DNA of 64,000 nt from Actinomycetes bacterium. Lineage in GTDB: Bacteria > Actinomycetota > Actinomycetes > DATJPE01. The stretch lies in assembly GCA_035506535.1 (NCBI GenBank), contig DATJPE010000093.1, forward strand, positions 57,828 through 121,827. Direction: 5' to 3'. Made by a program: the position numbers and the translations under genes. A model generated the notes under the pieces. That model had not been told where the DNA came from. It did no database searches and saw nothing but the letters and a program-made list of their open reading frames with translations. Shown here piece after piece: positions 9,613 to 19,035 of the stretch (the first letter of the stretch is position 1; each line of letters opens with the position of its first letter).

Positions 9613-10547
9613 AGGTGCAGCAGCGGGTCCAGCGCGACGGCGAGGAACAGGACCGCGAGATAGGTGATCGACCCGTGGAACAACCGCATCGGCCGCGGGT
9701 CGGCGTCCCCGCGGGCCACGCGGGCGCGCAGCCCGTACGCCTCGAGGAGGAACGCGCCGCCGGCCAGCCCGGCGACGCTCGGGTAGAACCACGACGTGTG
9801 CGCGACCGGCCACAGCAGCAGTGACATGCCCACCATGGCCCACGAGTACGCGACGATCTGTCCGGCGACCTGCCCGGCGCTGCGCACGACGGGCAGCATC
9901 GGCACCCCCGCGCTCGCGTAGTCGCGACGGAACTTCAGCGACAGCGGCCAGTAGTGCGGCGGGGTCCACAGGAACACCACGCCGAAGAGGACCCACGGCG
10001 CCAGCGCGAGGGAGTCCGTGACCGCTGCCCATCCGACGAGCACCGGCATGCAGCCGGCCGCCCCGCCCCACACGATGTTCTGCGGTGTCCTGCGCTTGAG
10101 CCACATCGTGTAGACGAGCACGTAGAAGGCGATCGCCGCGCCGGCCAGCACGGCCGAGAGCGTGTTCACCGCCAGGGCCAGCCACGCGAACGACGCGGCC
10201 CCGAGCACCAGGCCGAACAGGAGCGCCGACCGGACGGAGACCGCGCCGGTGGCGAGCGGCCGCCGCTGCGTGCGGTGCATCAGACGGTCGATGTCCCGGT
10301 CGTAGACGCAGTTGAGGACGTTGGCGCTGGCGGCGGCCAGGCTGCCGCCGACCAGGGTGGCGAGCACCAGTGACGCCGGCGGCAGACCGCCCGCCGCGAG
10401 GATCATGGTCGGGACGGTCGTGACGAGCAGCAGCTCGATGATGCGCGGCTTCGTGAGCGCGACGTACGTCGCGAGCGTGCCGCCGAGACTCCGCCCGCGC
10501 TCCACCCGCAGGGTGGACGAACGGTGGTCGATCGCGGTCACACGCAC
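9609..10547 (-). CDS. ctaB: Protoheme IX farnesyltransferase (heme O synthase)
   Basis: UbiA-family membrane prenyltransferase that adds a farnesyl group to heme B, making heme O for CtaA. The 312-residue protein has the first aspartate motif in NVLNCVYDRDIDRLMHRTQ (about residues 76-94), TKPRIIELLLVT at the N-terminal side, KRRTPQNIVWGGAAGC and the second conserved stretch FLWTPPHYWPLSLKFRRDY. About nine transmembrane helices are expected. The start is GTG at 10547 (GTG at 10541 possible). It diverges from tkt and is coupled to the downstream ATP-grasp gene. Confidence 0.96.
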   Translation of the reverse strand: MRVTAIDHRSSTLRVERGRSLGGTLATYVALTKPRIIELLLVTTVPTMILAAGGLPPASLVLATLVGGSLAAASANVLNCVYDRDIDRLMHRTQRRPLATGAVSVRSALLFGLVLGAASFAWLALAVNTLSAVLAGAAIAFYVLVYTMWLKRRTPQNIVWGGAAGCMPVLVGWAAVTDSLALAPWVLFGVVFLWTPPHYWPLSLKFRRDYASAGVPMLPVVRSAGQVAGQIVAYSWAMVGMSLLLWPVAHTSWFYPSVAGLAGGAFLLEAYGLRARVARGDADPRPMRLFHGSITYLAVLFLAVALDPLLHL

Positions 10548-10586
10548 CTCGCGGCTCGGGTCTGCCGCAGGTCCGGCGGCACCGGC

Positions 10587-10592
10587 ACTCTA
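10587..10592 (-). promoter_or_regulatory. Candidate -10 element for ctaB
   Basis: On the minus strand this reads TAGAGT, a TANNNT -10 match about 40 nt before the ctaB start. It lies 4 bp from a matching element for tkt on the other strand, giving a compact divergent promoter. Confidence 0.3.
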
Positions 10593-10596
10593 TCGC

Positions 10597-10602
10597 TAGG
10601 CT
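10597..10602 (+). promoter_or_regulatory. Candidate -10 element for tkt operon
   Basis: TAGGCT fits TANNNT and would place a start point near 10609, about 30 nt before the GTG of tkt and upstream of its GAGGGGAG ribosome-binding site. No convincing -35 is seen. Confidence 0.3.
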
Positions 10603-10639
10603 CCACAGGGCCAGTGATCCTCCGAGGGGAGCACACGAC

Positions 10640-12739
10640 GTGGGCGCAGCGGGCGGCACTCTGGAGTGGACGGACCTCGACAGGAGGGCCGTCGACACGG
10701 TTCGCGTCCTCGCCATGGACGCCGTCCAGAAGGTCGGCAACGGCCACCCGGGAACTGCGATGAGCCTCGCCCCGGCGACGTACCTGCTGTGGCAGCGCAT
10801 CATGCGCCACGACCCCAGCGACCCGACCTGGCTCGGCCGGGACCGCTTCGTCCTGTCCTGCGGCCACTCCAGCCTGACGCTGTACATCCAGCTGTACTTC
10901 TCGGGCTACGGCCTGGAGCTCTCGGACCTCCAGGCGCTGCGCACGTGGGGGTCGCTGACGCCCGGCCACCCCGAGTACGGCCACACCGCCGGCGTCGAGA
11001 CCACGACCGGCCCCCTGGGTCAGGGCATCGGCAACGCGGTCGGCATGGCGATGGCGGCTCGCCGCGAGCGCGGTCTGCTCGACCCGGACGCCGCGCCGGG
11101 CGAGAGTCCCTTCGACCACATGGTGTGGTGCTTCGCCTCCGACGGGGACATCGAGGAGGGGATCAGCAACGAGGCCTCCTCCATCGCCGCCGTCCAGCGG
11201 CTGGGCAACCTCTGCCTGCTCTACGACGACAACCACATCTCCATCGAGGACGACACCTCGATCGCGCTCAGCGAGGACGTGGCCGGCCGCTACGAGGCGC
11301 TGGGCTGGCACGTGCAGCGGGTGGACTGGCTGGGCGCCGACGAGCGCTACCACGAGAACGTCCAGGCGCTCGCGGACGCCTTCGACGAGGCGCGGCGGGT
11401 CACCGACCGGCCGTCGTTCATCAAGCTGCGCACGATCATCGCCTGGCCGGCGCCGAGCGCGCAGAACACCGGGAAGTCGCACGGCAGCGCCCTCGGCGAG
11501 AAGGAGGTCGCGGCGACCAAGCAGGTGCTCGGGTTCGACCCGACCCAGAACTTCGAGGTCACCGGCGACGTGCTGGCCCACGTGCGCCAGGTCCGCGACC
11601 GCGGTATCGCGGCGCACCAGGAGTGGCAACGTGGCTTCGACGCCTGGGCGGCACGCGACCCCGAGGGCGCCGCGCTGCTGGAGCGGCTGCGCTCGCGGAG
11701 CCTTCCGCAGGGCTGGGAGGCCTCGCTTCCCACCTTCCCTGCGGACCCCAAGGGGATGGCGACCCGCAAGGCCTCCGGCGACGTGCTCACCGCGATCGCA
11801 CCGGTGCTGCCGGAGCTGTGGGGCGGGTCCGCCGACCTGGCCGAGTCGAACAACACCACGCCCGAGGGCGAGCCGTCCTTCCTTCCCGAGGACCGGCAGT
11901 CCAAGGCCTTCCCCGGCGGGCCGTACGGCCGGGTCCTCCACTTCGGGATCCGCGAGCACGCGATGGGCTCGATCCTCAACGGGATCGCGCTGCACGGGCT
12001 GACGCGCCCCTATGGCGGCACGTTCCTGGTCTTCAGCGACTACATGCGCCCGGCGGTACGCCTCGCGGCCCTCATGAAGCTGCCCGTCACCTACGTGTGG
12101 ACGCACGACTCGATCGGGCTCGGTGAGGACGGCCCGACCCACCAGCCGGTCGAGCACCTCACGGCGCTGCGCGCGATCCCGGGCCTGGACGTGATCCGGC
12201 CCGCCGACGCCAACGAGACGGCGATCGCCTGGCGCACCGTGCTCGGCCACACCGACCGGCCCGCGGGCCTGTGCCTGTCCCGGCAGAACCTGCCGGTGCT
12301 CGACCGCTCGGTGCTCGGGTCCGCCGAGGGCACCGCCCGGGGGGCGTACGTCCTCGCCGAGGCATCGGGCGCTGCGCCGGCGGTCCTGCTCATCGCGACC
12401 GGGTCGGAGGTGCCGCTCGCCCTCGCCGCCCGGGAGCTACTGGAGGCGGACGGGATCGCCACGCGCGTGGTCTCGATGCCGTGCCGGGAGTGGTTCGACG
12501 AGCAGGACGAGGCCTACCGGGCGCAGGTGCTGCCGACCGCGGTGCGCGCACGCGTGAGCGTCGAGGCTGGCATCGGGCTCGGCTGGCGGGACTACGTCGG
12601 CGAGGCGGGCGAGATCGTCAGCCTCGAGCACTACGGCGCCTCCGCCTCCGCCGCGGTGCTCTTCGAGCAGTTCGGCTTCACCCCGGACCGCGTCGCCGCC
12701 GCGGCCCGGACCTCCCTCGCCCGCGCGTCAGGGGCCTGA
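10640..12739 (+). CDS. tkt: Transketolase
   Basis: Thiamine diphosphate enzyme moving two-carbon ketol units in the non-oxidative pentose phosphate pathway. The 699-residue protein is full length. The N-terminal ThDP domain shows [31 protein letters not shown] and the cofactor motif [15 protein letters not shown]; the pyrimidine-binding domain shows [20 protein letters not shown] and [20 protein letters not shown]; the C-terminal domain follows. The GTG start at 10640 has GAGGGGAG upstream. It leads a rightward operon with tal, zwf, opcA and pgl. Confidence 0.98.
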   Translation: MGAAGGTLEWTDLDRRAVDTVRVLAMDAVQKVGNGHPGTAMSLAPATYLLWQRIMRHDPSDPTWLGRDRFVLSCGHSSLTLYIQLYFSGYGLELSDLQALRTWGSLTPGHPEYGHTAGVETTTGPLGQGIGNAVGMAMAARRERGLLDPDAAPGESPFDHMVWCFASDGDIEEGISNEASSIAAVQRLGNLCLLYDDNHISIEDDTSIALSEDVAGRYEALGWHVQRVDWLGADERYHENVQALADAFDEARRVTDRPSFIKLRTIIAWPAPSAQNTGKSHGSALGEKEVAATKQVLGFDPTQNFEVTGDVLAHVRQVRDRGIAAHQEWQRGFDAWAARDPEGAALLERLRSRSLPQGWEASLPTFPADPKGMATRKASGDVLTAIAPVLPELWGGSADLAESNNTTPEGEPSFLPEDRQSKAFPGGPYGRVLHFGIREHAMGSILNGIALHGLTRPYGGTFLVFSDYMRPAVRLAALMKLPVTYVWTHDSIGLGEDGPTHQPVEHLTALRAIPGLDVIRPADANETAIAWRTVLGHTDRPAGLCLSRQNLPVLDRSVLGSAEGTARGAYVLAEASGAAPAVLLIATGSEVPLALAARELLEADGIATRVVSMPCREWFDEQDEAYRAQVLPTAVRARVSVEAGIGLGWRDYVGEAGEIVSLEHYGASASAAVLFEQFGFTPDRVAAAARTSLARASGA

Positions 12740-12768
12740 CCACGCCAGCTCCCAGCAGGAGGCACCCG

Positions 12769-13878
12769 ATGTCCGACCCACTCGCCGATCTCACCGCCCA
12801 GGGCGTGTCGATCTGGCTCGACGACCTGAGCCGGGAACGCCTGCGCTCGGGCAACCTGGCCGAGCTGGTCGCCCACCGCCACGTCGCGGGCGTGACCACC
12901 AACCCGACCATCTTCCAGAAGGCGCTCTCCAACGGCGGCGTCTACGCCGAGCAGGTCGCCGACCTCGCCCGGCGCAAGGTCTCGGTGGACGAAGCCGTAC
13001 GCGCTCTGACCGCCGCGGACGTCCGCGACGCGTGCGACGTCCTGCGCTCCGTCTACGACCGGACGGGAGGCGTCGACGGCCGCGTGTCGATCGAGGTCGA
13101 CCCGCGCCTGGCCCACGACACCGAGACCACCATCGCGGAGGCACGCGCCCTCTGGTGGCTGGTGGACCGGCCGAACCTGCTCATCAAGATCCCGGCGACC
13201 CGGGAGGGCCTGCCGGCGATCGCCCAGGCGCTCAGCGAGGGCATCAGCGTCAACGTGACACTGATCTTCAGCCTCGACCGGTACGGCGCCGTCATGGACG
13301 CCTTCCTCGACGGCGTCGAGCGGGCGCTCGCCGCCGGACGCGACGTGACCCGGCTCGCCTCGGTCGCCTCGTTCTTCGTCAGCCGGGTCGACACCGAGGT
13401 GGACGCCCGGCTGGACAAGATCGGCAGCGACGAGGCGAAGGTGAGCCGCGGCCGGGCGGCCATCGACAACGCCCGGCTGGCCTACGAGCTCTACGAGAAG
13501 GTCTTCTCCTCCGCGCGCTGGAAGGCGCTGCAGGCCGCGGGCGCCAAGCCGCAGCGACCGCTGTGGGCCTCGACGGGCGTCAAGGACCCGGCCTACGACG
13601 ACACCCGCTACGTCGTCGACCTGGTCGCGCCCGGCACGGTCAACACCATGCCCGAGGCCACCCTGGACGCCGTCGCCGACCACGGCGTCGTGCGCGGGGA
13701 CGCCGTACGCGGCACCTACGACCAGGCCCGGGCGTCCTTCGCGGCGCTGGAGGCCATGGGCGTGTCCTACGACGAGGTGACCGCCCTGCTCGAGGTCGAG
13801 GGCGTGGAGAAGTTCGAGGCGTCCTGGCAGGAGCTGCTGGACTCGCTGTCGGCGGAGCTGGCCAAGGGCGCCTCGTGA
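12769..13878 (+). CDS. tal: Transaldolase
   Basis: Moves a dihydroxyacetone unit between sugar phosphates in the pentose phosphate pathway. The 369-residue protein belongs to the longer actinobacterial Tal type. The signature [12 protein letters not shown] is at 41-52 and the Schiff-base lysine lies in LLIKIPAT (K140). [15 protein letters not shown] and [15 protein letters not shown] complete the barrel. An AGGAGG ribosome-binding site sits 6 nt before the ATG at 12769, which settles the start although the frame is open further upstream. Its stop overlaps the zwf GTG by 4 nt. Confidence 0.97.
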   Translation: MSDPLADLTAQGVSIWLDDLSRERLRSGNLAELVAHRHVAGVTTNPTIFQKALSNGGVYAEQVADLARRKVSVDEAVRALTAADVRDACDVLRSVYDRTGGVDGRVSIEVDPRLAHDTETTIAEARALWWLVDRPNLLIKIPATREGLPAIAQALSEGISVNVTLIFSLDRYGAVMDAFLDGVERALAAGRDVTRLASVASFFVSRVDTEVDARLDKIGSDEAKVSRGRAAIDNARLAYELYEKVFSSARWKALQAAGAKPQRPLWASTGVKDPAYDDTRYVVDLVAPGTVNTMPEATLDAVADHGVVRGDAVRGTYDQARASFAALEAMGVSYDEVTALLEVEGVEKFEASWQELLDSLSAELAKGAS

Positions 13879-15392
13879 GCAACCCGCTCCGGGACCCGCG
13901 AGACCGGCGGCTGCCGCGCATCGCCGGTCCCTGCGGGCTGGTCATCTTCGGTGTCACCGGGGACCTGTCCCGCAAGAAGCTCATGCCCGCGGTGTACGAC
14001 CTCGCCAACCGCGGTCTGCTGCCGCCGGGCTTCGCCCTCGTGGGCTTCGCGCGCCGCGACTGGGCGGAGGAGGACTTCGCCCAGATCGTGCACGACTCGG
14101 TGAAGGAGCACGCGCGGACGCCGTTTCGCGAGGAGGTGTGGCGCCAGCTCGCGGAGGGCGTGCGGTTCGTCGCCGGCGACTTCTCCGACGACGAGGCCTT
14201 CGAGAACCTGCGCACCACGATCGAGACGCTGGACGCCGACCGTGGCACCGGCGGCAACCACGCCTTCTACCTGTCGGTGCCCCCGAAGTTCTTCGCCGAC
14301 GTCGTGGAGCAGCTGAAGAAGCACGGGCTCTCCGAGGGACCCCCCGGCGCCTGGCGCCGGGTCATCATCGAGAAGCCCTTCGGCCACGACCTCGCCAGCG
14401 CCCAGGAGCTCAACCAGGTGGTCGGCGAGGTGTTCGACTCCGGTTCGGTCTTCCGGATCGACCACTACCTGGGCAAGGAGACGGTCCAGAACATCCTGGC
14501 GCTGCGCTTCGCGAACACCCTCTACGAGCCGATCTGGAACACCAACTACGTCGACCACGTCCAGATCACCATGGCCGAGGACGTCGGGGTCGGCGGCCGG
14601 GCCGGCTACTACGACGGGGTCGGAGCCGCGCGCGACGTCATCCAGAACCACCTCCTGCAGCTGCTCGCACTGACCGCGATGGAGGAGCCCGTCTCGTTCT
14701 CCGCGAGCGACCTGCGGATCGAGAAGGAGAAGGTGCTCTCCGCGGTGCGGCTCCCGAAGGACCTCGCGGCTCACACCGCCCGCGGCCAGTACGCGGCCGG
14801 TTGGCAGGGCGGGGAGCAGGTGCCGGGCTTCCTCGAGGAGGAGGGCATGTCGCCGACCTCCACGACGGAGACGTACGCCGCCGTGCGTCTCGACATCGAC
14901 ACCCGCCGCTGGGCCGGTGTGCCGTTCTACCTGCGAACCGGCAAGCGCCTCGGCCGGCGGGTGACCGAGGTCGCCATCGTCTTCAAGCGAGCGCCGCACC
15001 TGCCCTTCGAGGCCACCGCGACCGAGGAGCTCGGACAGAACGCCCTGGTGATCCGGGTGCAGCCCGACGAGGGGGTGTCGCTGCGCTTCGGCTCGAAGGT
15101 GCCCGGAGGCGCCATGGAGGTGCGCGACGTGACCATGGACTTCGCCTACGGCGAGTCGTTCCTCGAGTCCTCCCCCGAGGCCTACGAGCGGCTCATCCTC
15201 GACGTCCTCATCGGTGAGGCGCCCTTGTTCCCTCGCCACGAGGAGGTCGAGCTGTCCTGGCGCATCCTCGACCCGGTCGAGGAGTTCTGGGCGAGCCAGG
15301 GCCAGCCCGAGCAGTACCCGTCGGGCACCTGGGGACCGGAGGGAGCGAACCTCATGCTCGCGCGCGACGGTCGCGTGTGGAGGCGGCCGTGA
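13875..15392 (+). CDS. zwf: Glucose-6-phosphate 1-dehydrogenase
   Basis: First enzyme of the oxidative pentose phosphate pathway, giving NADPH and 6-phosphogluconolactone. The 505-residue protein has the nucleotide-binding motif [20 protein letters not shown] near residue 23, [17 protein letters not shown], and the active-site signature [13 protein letters not shown] with the catalytic His downstream in the same region. The GTG at 13875 overlaps the tal stop (GTGA), which chooses the start. The opcA start overlaps its stop in the same way. Confidence 0.97.
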   Translation: MSNPLRDPRDRRLPRIAGPCGLVIFGVTGDLSRKKLMPAVYDLANRGLLPPGFALVGFARRDWAEEDFAQIVHDSVKEHARTPFREEVWRQLAEGVRFVAGDFSDDEAFENLRTTIETLDADRGTGGNHAFYLSVPPKFFADVVEQLKKHGLSEGPPGAWRRVIIEKPFGHDLASAQELNQVVGEVFDSGSVFRIDHYLGKETVQNILALRFANTLYEPIWNTNYVDHVQITMAEDVGVGGRAGYYDGVGAARDVIQNHLLQLLALTAMEEPVSFSASDLRIEKEKVLSAVRLPKDLAAHTARGQYAAGWQGGEQVPGFLEEEGMSPTSTTETYAAVRLDIDTRRWAGVPFYLRTGKRLGRRVTEVAIVFKRAPHLPFEATATEELGQNALVIRVQPDEGVSLRFGSKVPGGAMEVRDVTMDFAYGESFLESSPEAYERLILDVLIGEAPLFPRHEEVELSWRILDPVEEFWASQGQPEQYPSGTWGPEGANLMLARDGRVWRRP

Positions 15393-16294
15393 TCCAGGAC
15401 CTCACCGACACCGTCGCCAGCAAGGTCGCGGCCGCCTTCGTCGAGGCTCGCCACCGGGCCGGGATCCCGGCTATCGGCATGGTGGGCACCCTCGTCATCG
15501 TGACCGAGGAGGCCGGCCACTACGACGCCCTGCGAGCCTCGCAGGAGGCCGCCCGCGAGCACCCGGCACGCATCCTGGTGGTCATCCGGCGGCCGGGGAG
15601 GGGCAAGCCACGACTGGACGCCGAGGTCCGCTTCCTCGGTGACTCCGGGCCCGGCGAGACAGGCGTCCTGCGGCTGCACGGGGAGCTGGCCGAGCACGCC
15701 GAGTCGGTCCTGCTCCCGCTCCTGCTGCCCGATGCCCCAGTCATCGTCTGGTGGCCCGGCGAGGGGCCGGACGCGCCGGTCGAGGACCCGGTCGGCCGCC
15801 TGGGCCAGCGCCGGATCACCGACGCCGCCGCGGCGCCGGATCCGTTCCAGGCGCTGCTCGCCCGGCGCGAGGGCTATCACCCGGGGGACACCGACCTGGC
15901 CTGGACGCGGCTGACCTCCTGGCGGACCGTGCTGGCCGCCACGCTGGACCTGCCCTTCGACCCGATCACATCGGCGCGGGTCGCGTGCGAGCCGGGCAGC
16001 CCGAGCTCCACGCTGCTCGGGGTCTGGCTGAGCCGCACGCTGGGGGTCTTGACCGAGCACGAGGAGAGCGAAGGGCCCGGCATCACCGAGGTCCGCCTGG
16101 CGACCACCTCCGGTGACATCGTGCTCTCCCGGCCGGACGGACGGATCGCCCAGCTGTCCCGCCCCGGCCAGCCGGACCGGCTGGTGGCGCTGCACCAGCG
16201 CGACACCGTCGAGATCATCTCGGAGGAGATGCGCCGGCTCGATCCCGACGACGTTTACGGCGACGTGCTCGCCGGGGTGGGGCAGGCCGGGTGA
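15389..16294 (+). CDS. opcA: Glucose-6-phosphate dehydrogenase assembly protein OpcA
   Basis: Accessory protein needed for full activity of Zwf in cyanobacteria and actinobacteria. The 301-residue product contains GTLVIVTEEAGHYDALRAS, HPARILVVIRRP, VLLPLLLPDAPVIVWWPG and the C-terminal RVACEPGSPSSTLLGVWLSRTL region of the family. The GTG at 15389 overlaps the zwf stop by 4 nt; another GTG at 15377 is in frame but less likely. Position directly after zwf matches the usual actinobacterial order. Confidence 0.95.
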   Translation: MIQDLTDTVASKVAAAFVEARHRAGIPAIGMVGTLVIVTEEAGHYDALRASQEAAREHPARILVVIRRPGRGKPRLDAEVRFLGDSGPGETGVLRLHGELAEHAESVLLPLLLPDAPVIVWWPGEGPDAPVEDPVGRLGQRRITDAAAAPDPFQALLARREGYHPGDTDLAWTRLTSWRTVLAATLDLPFDPITSARVACEPGSPSSTLLGVWLSRTLGVLTEHEESEGPGITEVRLATTSGDIVLSRPDGRIAQLSRPGQPDRLVALHQRDTVEIISEEMRRLDPDDVYGDVLAGVGQAG

Positions 16295-17064
16295 ACGTAC
16301 CCGAGATCGTCGTCCACCGAGACGCCGCTCAGCTCGCCGACGCGATCGCCGCCAGGCTGATCACCGGCCTGGTCGAGGTGCAGGCCGCGCAGGCCGGCGC
16401 TCACCTGGTCCTGACCGGGGGCAGCATCGGGACGGCGCTGCTGACCGCGGTTCGCGCATCGGCCGCGCGGGACGCGGTCGACTGGACCCGGGTGGACGTC
16501 TGGTGGGGGGACGAGCGCTTCGTGCCCGAGGGGCATCCGGACCGCAACGAGGGACAGGCGCGCGCAGCCCTGCTGGACCACGTCCCGGTGCCCGCCGGCC
16601 GGGTCCATCCCATCGCCGGGTCTGCCGCCGCCACCACGCCGGAGGAGGCCGCCGACCGATACGCCCGCGAGCTCGCCACGGCCCCGGGCGCGCGCGGCGG
16701 GCTGCCCACCTTCGACGTCCTGCTGCTCGGGATCGGCCCGGACGCGCACGTCGCCTCTCTGTTCCCTGAGCAGCCGGCACTGCACGACACCGAGCACACC
16801 GTCCTCGCCGTCCATGGGGCGCCGAAGCCGCCCCCGATGAGGGTGACGCTGACCATGCGGGCGATCCGTTCCGCCCGGGAGGTGTGGCTGGTCACCGCGG
16901 GAGCGGAGAAGGCGGCCGCCGTACGTCTCGCGCTGGACCCCCACGCCGGGCCCCTGCAGGTGCCGGCGTCGGCGGCGCACGGCCGCCGGCGGACCCTGTT
17001 CCTCATCGACGAGGCGGCCGCCGCGGACCTGCCCAAGGGCCTGGAGCGCATCGCCAGCCCCTGA
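16291..17064 (+). CDS. pgl: 6-phosphogluconolactonase
   Basis: Hydrolyses 6-phosphogluconolactone made by Zwf. The 257-residue protein has the DevB-type motifs LVLTGGSIGTALL near residue 39, VDVWWGDERFVPEGHPDRNEG near 88 and LLLGIGPDAHVASLFPE near 164. The GTG at 16291 overlaps the opcA stop by 4 nt. It ends the pentose phosphate operon; a palindromic element begins about 30 bp after its stop. Confidence 0.96.
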   Translation: MNVPEIVVHRDAAQLADAIAARLITGLVEVQAAQAGAHLVLTGGSIGTALLTAVRASAARDAVDWTRVDVWWGDERFVPEGHPDRNEGQARAALLDHVPVPAGRVHPIAGSAAATTPEEAADRYARELATAPGARGGLPTFDVLLLGIGPDAHVASLFPEQPALHDTEHTVLAVHGAPKPPPMRVTLTMRAIRSAREVWLVTAGAEKAAAVRLALDPHAGPLQVPASAAHGRRRTLFLIDEAAAADLPKGLERIASP

Positions 17065-17094
17065 CCCCCCTCGCTCCCTCGCTCCCTCCTCCCC

Positions 17095-17156
17095 CACTTG
17101 TGGCGGGATCTCCGTCACTGCGACGCGGTCGAGTGACGGAGATCCCGCCACAGGTC
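17095..17156. repeat. Dispersed palindromic element, copy A
   Basis: A perfect 20-bp inverted repeat (17099-17118 with 17133-17152, 14-nt loop) between pgl and the DUF559 gene. The outer block TGTGGCGG...CCGCCACA and the inner block CGTCACT...GAGTGACG recur in copies at 18.2 and 33.8 kb, separated by six variable bases. As a hairpin it could end pgl operon transcription, although no T-run follows. Confidence 0.9.
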
Positions 17157-17259
17157 GGGGCAGTGAGAGCAATCCACCGGATGGCCAGGTGCTCCTTGGC
17201 GTCCACAGACCCGATGCCCGCCGGTCATTCGCGCCCGGCCGCACCTCATCGTCACCCGC

Positions 17260-18216
17260 ATGCCCATCGCCCCCTTCGTCCCGGACGAGCTGACCCGCGA
17301 GCCGTTCCGGGGGTCCCACGCCGTTCGCGCCGGCCTGTTGAGTCGCACCAACCTGGAGAGCCGGGCCTGGACCCGGCTCTTCCGCGACGTCTACGTCCAC
17401 CGGGGCGTCGAGCTCACCAGCGACGTACGCGTGGCGGCGGCCCGCCTGGCGGCGGGCGAGCAGGTCCTAGCGGGGCGTACGGCTGCGTACGTCCACGGCC
17501 TCTGGAGCCCACCACCGAACCAGCTCGTCCCGATCGAGCTGGCGCGGCCCAGGCCGGAGTCCGGCACGGGTCTCGACGGCGCGCGGCGCAGCCGGCGGGT
17601 GTGGCCCGTCGATGACGACGACGTGGTCGAGGTCGACGGCATCGCCGTCACCAGTACCCTGCGCACCGCCTTCGACCTGGTGAGAGTCCGCCAGCTCGTC
17701 GAGGGAGTGGTCGTCGTCGATGCGTTCGCCCACGGTGGCGCCTTCAGCGTCGAGGAGTTCGCCGCGTACGCCGCTCGCCATGTGCGCTGGCCCGGCGTCC
17801 GGCGCGCGAGACTGGCGGCCGCGCACGCGGACGCTCGCGCGCAGTCCCCCGGTGAGACCCGGACCCGCATGGTTGCCGTACTCAGCGGGTTCCCCAGGCC
17901 GAAGCTGCAGGTCGAGATCGTGGTGCCCGGCGGGGTGCGCTTCCTCGACCTGCTACTGGTGGGGGTACCGCGGCGGGTGGGGATCGAGTTCGACGGCGGC
18001 ATGCACCTCGAGGAGGCGAGGCGGCGCGGCGACCTGCGCCGGGAGAACGCGATCTACGTCGAGACGGGCACGCCCCTGCTGCGTTACGACTCGTACTCGC
18101 TGGACTTCGAGCGCCACGTCATGGCGCACGAGATGGCGCGAGCCTCCGGCTTCACCGGCCTGCGTGCCCTCAGTGACCGCGATTTCGACCGCGGGCCGCG
18201 TGCCCAACGCTGGTAG
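17260..18216 (+). CDS. AbiEi-like / DUF559 (Vsr-fold) nuclease-like protein
   Basis: A 318-residue protein of a family frequent and often scattered in actinobacteria. The N-terminal part (about 1-90) resembles the AbiEi antitoxin-type winged-helix region (LLSRTNLESRAWTRLFRDVYVHRGV). The C-terminal part matches DUF559, a PD-(D/E)xK nuclease fold related to the very-short-patch repair endonuclease: E199 in SPGETR, D230 in RFLDLLL, and E243 with D245 and G in GIEFDGG, then H249 and the RRGDLRRENA helix. The ATG at 17260 is chosen from homology of the N-terminus. It interrupts the space between pgl and rbpA and is flanked on both sides by a related palindromic element. Real substrate and role are unknown. 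Confidence 0.82.
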   Translation: MPIAPFVPDELTREPFRGSHAVRAGLLSRTNLESRAWTRLFRDVYVHRGVELTSDVRVAAARLAAGEQVLAGRTAAYVHGLWSPPPNQLVPIELARPRPESGTGLDGARRSRRVWPVDDDDVVEVDGIAVTSTLRTAFDLVRVRQLVEGVVVVDAFAHGGAFSVEEFAAYAARHVRWPGVRRARLAAAHADARAQSPGETRTRMVAVLSGFPRPKLQVEIVVPGGVRFLDLLLVGVPRRVGIEFDGGMHLEEARRRGDLRRENAIYVETGTPLLRYDSYSLDFERHVMAHEMARASGFTGLRALSDRDFDRGPRAQRW

Positions 18217-18230
18217 TCCCCACCACAAAC

Positions 18231-18295
18231 CCCACATGTGGCGGCAGGTACGTCACTCGGGCGTGCCGGAGTGACGCAGAACCCGCCACAAGTCG
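18231..18295. repeat. Dispersed palindromic element, copy B
   Basis: TGTGGCGG (18237-18244) and CCGCCACA (18283-18290) form the outer arms, CGTCACTC and GAGTGACG the inner arms, with a 10-nt loop. The six bases between outer and inner blocks (CAGGTA left, CAGAAC right) do not pair, unlike copy A. It lies in the 142-bp convergent space between the DUF559 gene and rbpA. The rest of that space shows only GT-rich sequence without clear features. Confidence 0.88.
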
Positions 18296-18358
18296 AAGTG
18301 GGAAGTGGGGGGAGGGTGATCGGGGGTCGATCGGATGAACGCCGACCGACCCGCAGGG

Positions 18359-18700
18359 TCACGCGGGATCGGTCCCGCGGAGCTTGCTCAGCGCCTCGTC
18401 GAGGATCGACGCGCCGTCCCGGTCGCTGCGCCGCTCGCGGACATAGGCGAGATGGGTCTTGTAGGGCTCGTTCTTCGGCGGCGCCGGCGGGTTCTCGCGA
18501 TCGCGCGAGGCGGGGTAGCCGCACTTGGGGCAGTCCCACAGGTCCGGGATCGCGGCGTCGGCGGCGAAGGAGGGACGGGTCTCATGGCCGTTGCCGCACC
18601 AGAACGACACGCGGCGGCGCGGCGCCGCCTCCCCGCGCTCGGCCTCACCCATCGGACCGGCACCGACCCGGCTGCCCCGGATCGCGTTGCCGCTCGCCAT
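18359..18700 (-). CDS. rbpA: RNA polymerase-binding protein RbpA
   Basis: Actinobacteria-specific transcription factor that binds RNA polymerase and group 1/2 sigma factors and stabilises the open complex. The 113-residue protein has the zinc site formed by C35, H39, C57 and C60 (WCGNGHET and CPKCG), the basic linker and the C-terminal sigma-interacting helix KTHLAYVRERRSDRDGASIL. Its ATG overlaps the secG stop by 4 nt, so the two are translated together. Confidence 0.97.
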   Translation of the reverse strand: MASGNAIRGSRVGAGPMGEAERGEAAPRRRVSFWCGNGHETRPSFAADAAIPDLWDCPKCGYPASRDRENPPAPPKNEPYKTHLAYVRERRSDRDGASILDEALSKLRGTDPA

Positions 18701-18945
18701 CAGCTGCTCCCGAACGAGTTCTTGAGGACCAGCCCGAGCGCGATGATCGTCAGGAACCAGACGATGCCGAGCACGATCGTGATCCGGTCGAGGTTGCGCT
18801 CCGCGACCGCGGACCCGCCGACCGAGGAGCTCGCGCCGCCGCCGAACATGTCGGAGAGCCCGCCGCCCTTGCCCTTGTGGAGCAGGACGAGGACCACCAT
18901 GAGGAGGCTCGTGATGATGAGTATCCCGCCCAATACCGTGATCAC
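18700..18945 (-). CDS. secG: Preprotein translocase subunit SecG
   Basis: Small subunit of the SecYEG channel. The 81-residue protein has two transmembrane segments, LGGILIITSLLMVVLVLLHK and ITIVLGIVWFLTIIALGLVL, joined by the conserved KGKGGGLSDMFGGGASSS loop. The start is GTG at 18945. It sits after tpiA, a common actinobacterial arrangement, and is followed directly by rbpA. Confidence 0.96.
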   Translation of the reverse strand: MITVLGGILIITSLLMVVLVLLHKGKGGGLSDMFGGGASSSVGGSAVAERNLDRITIVLGIVWFLTIIALGLVLKNSFGSS

Positions 18946-18992
18946 CGAGTCACCCTTCCTCGCCGTGGCTGTCGATGGTACCCGTAGGTCCT

Positions 18993-19014
18993 TCCCTGAT
19001 CGGCGGATCAGGGA
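18993..19014 (-). terminator. Hairpin between tpiA and secG
   Basis: TCCCTGATC and GATCAGGGA form a perfect 9-bp stem with a 4-nt loop GGCG, 22 bp after the tpiA stop. There is no T-run, so it may pause or stabilise RNA rather than terminate strictly. Confidence 0.45.
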
Positions 19015-19035
19015 GTCCGCGCGACACCGGGTCGC

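Noticed and set aside
12271..12768. N-terminal extension of transaldolase
   Set aside because: It overlaps tkt in another phase; the AGGAGG site and family length support the ATG at 12769.
13032..13874. N-terminal extension of glucose-6-phosphate dehydrogenase
   Set aside because: It is out-of-frame tal sequence; the GTG at 13875 with the GTGA overlap matches the family start.
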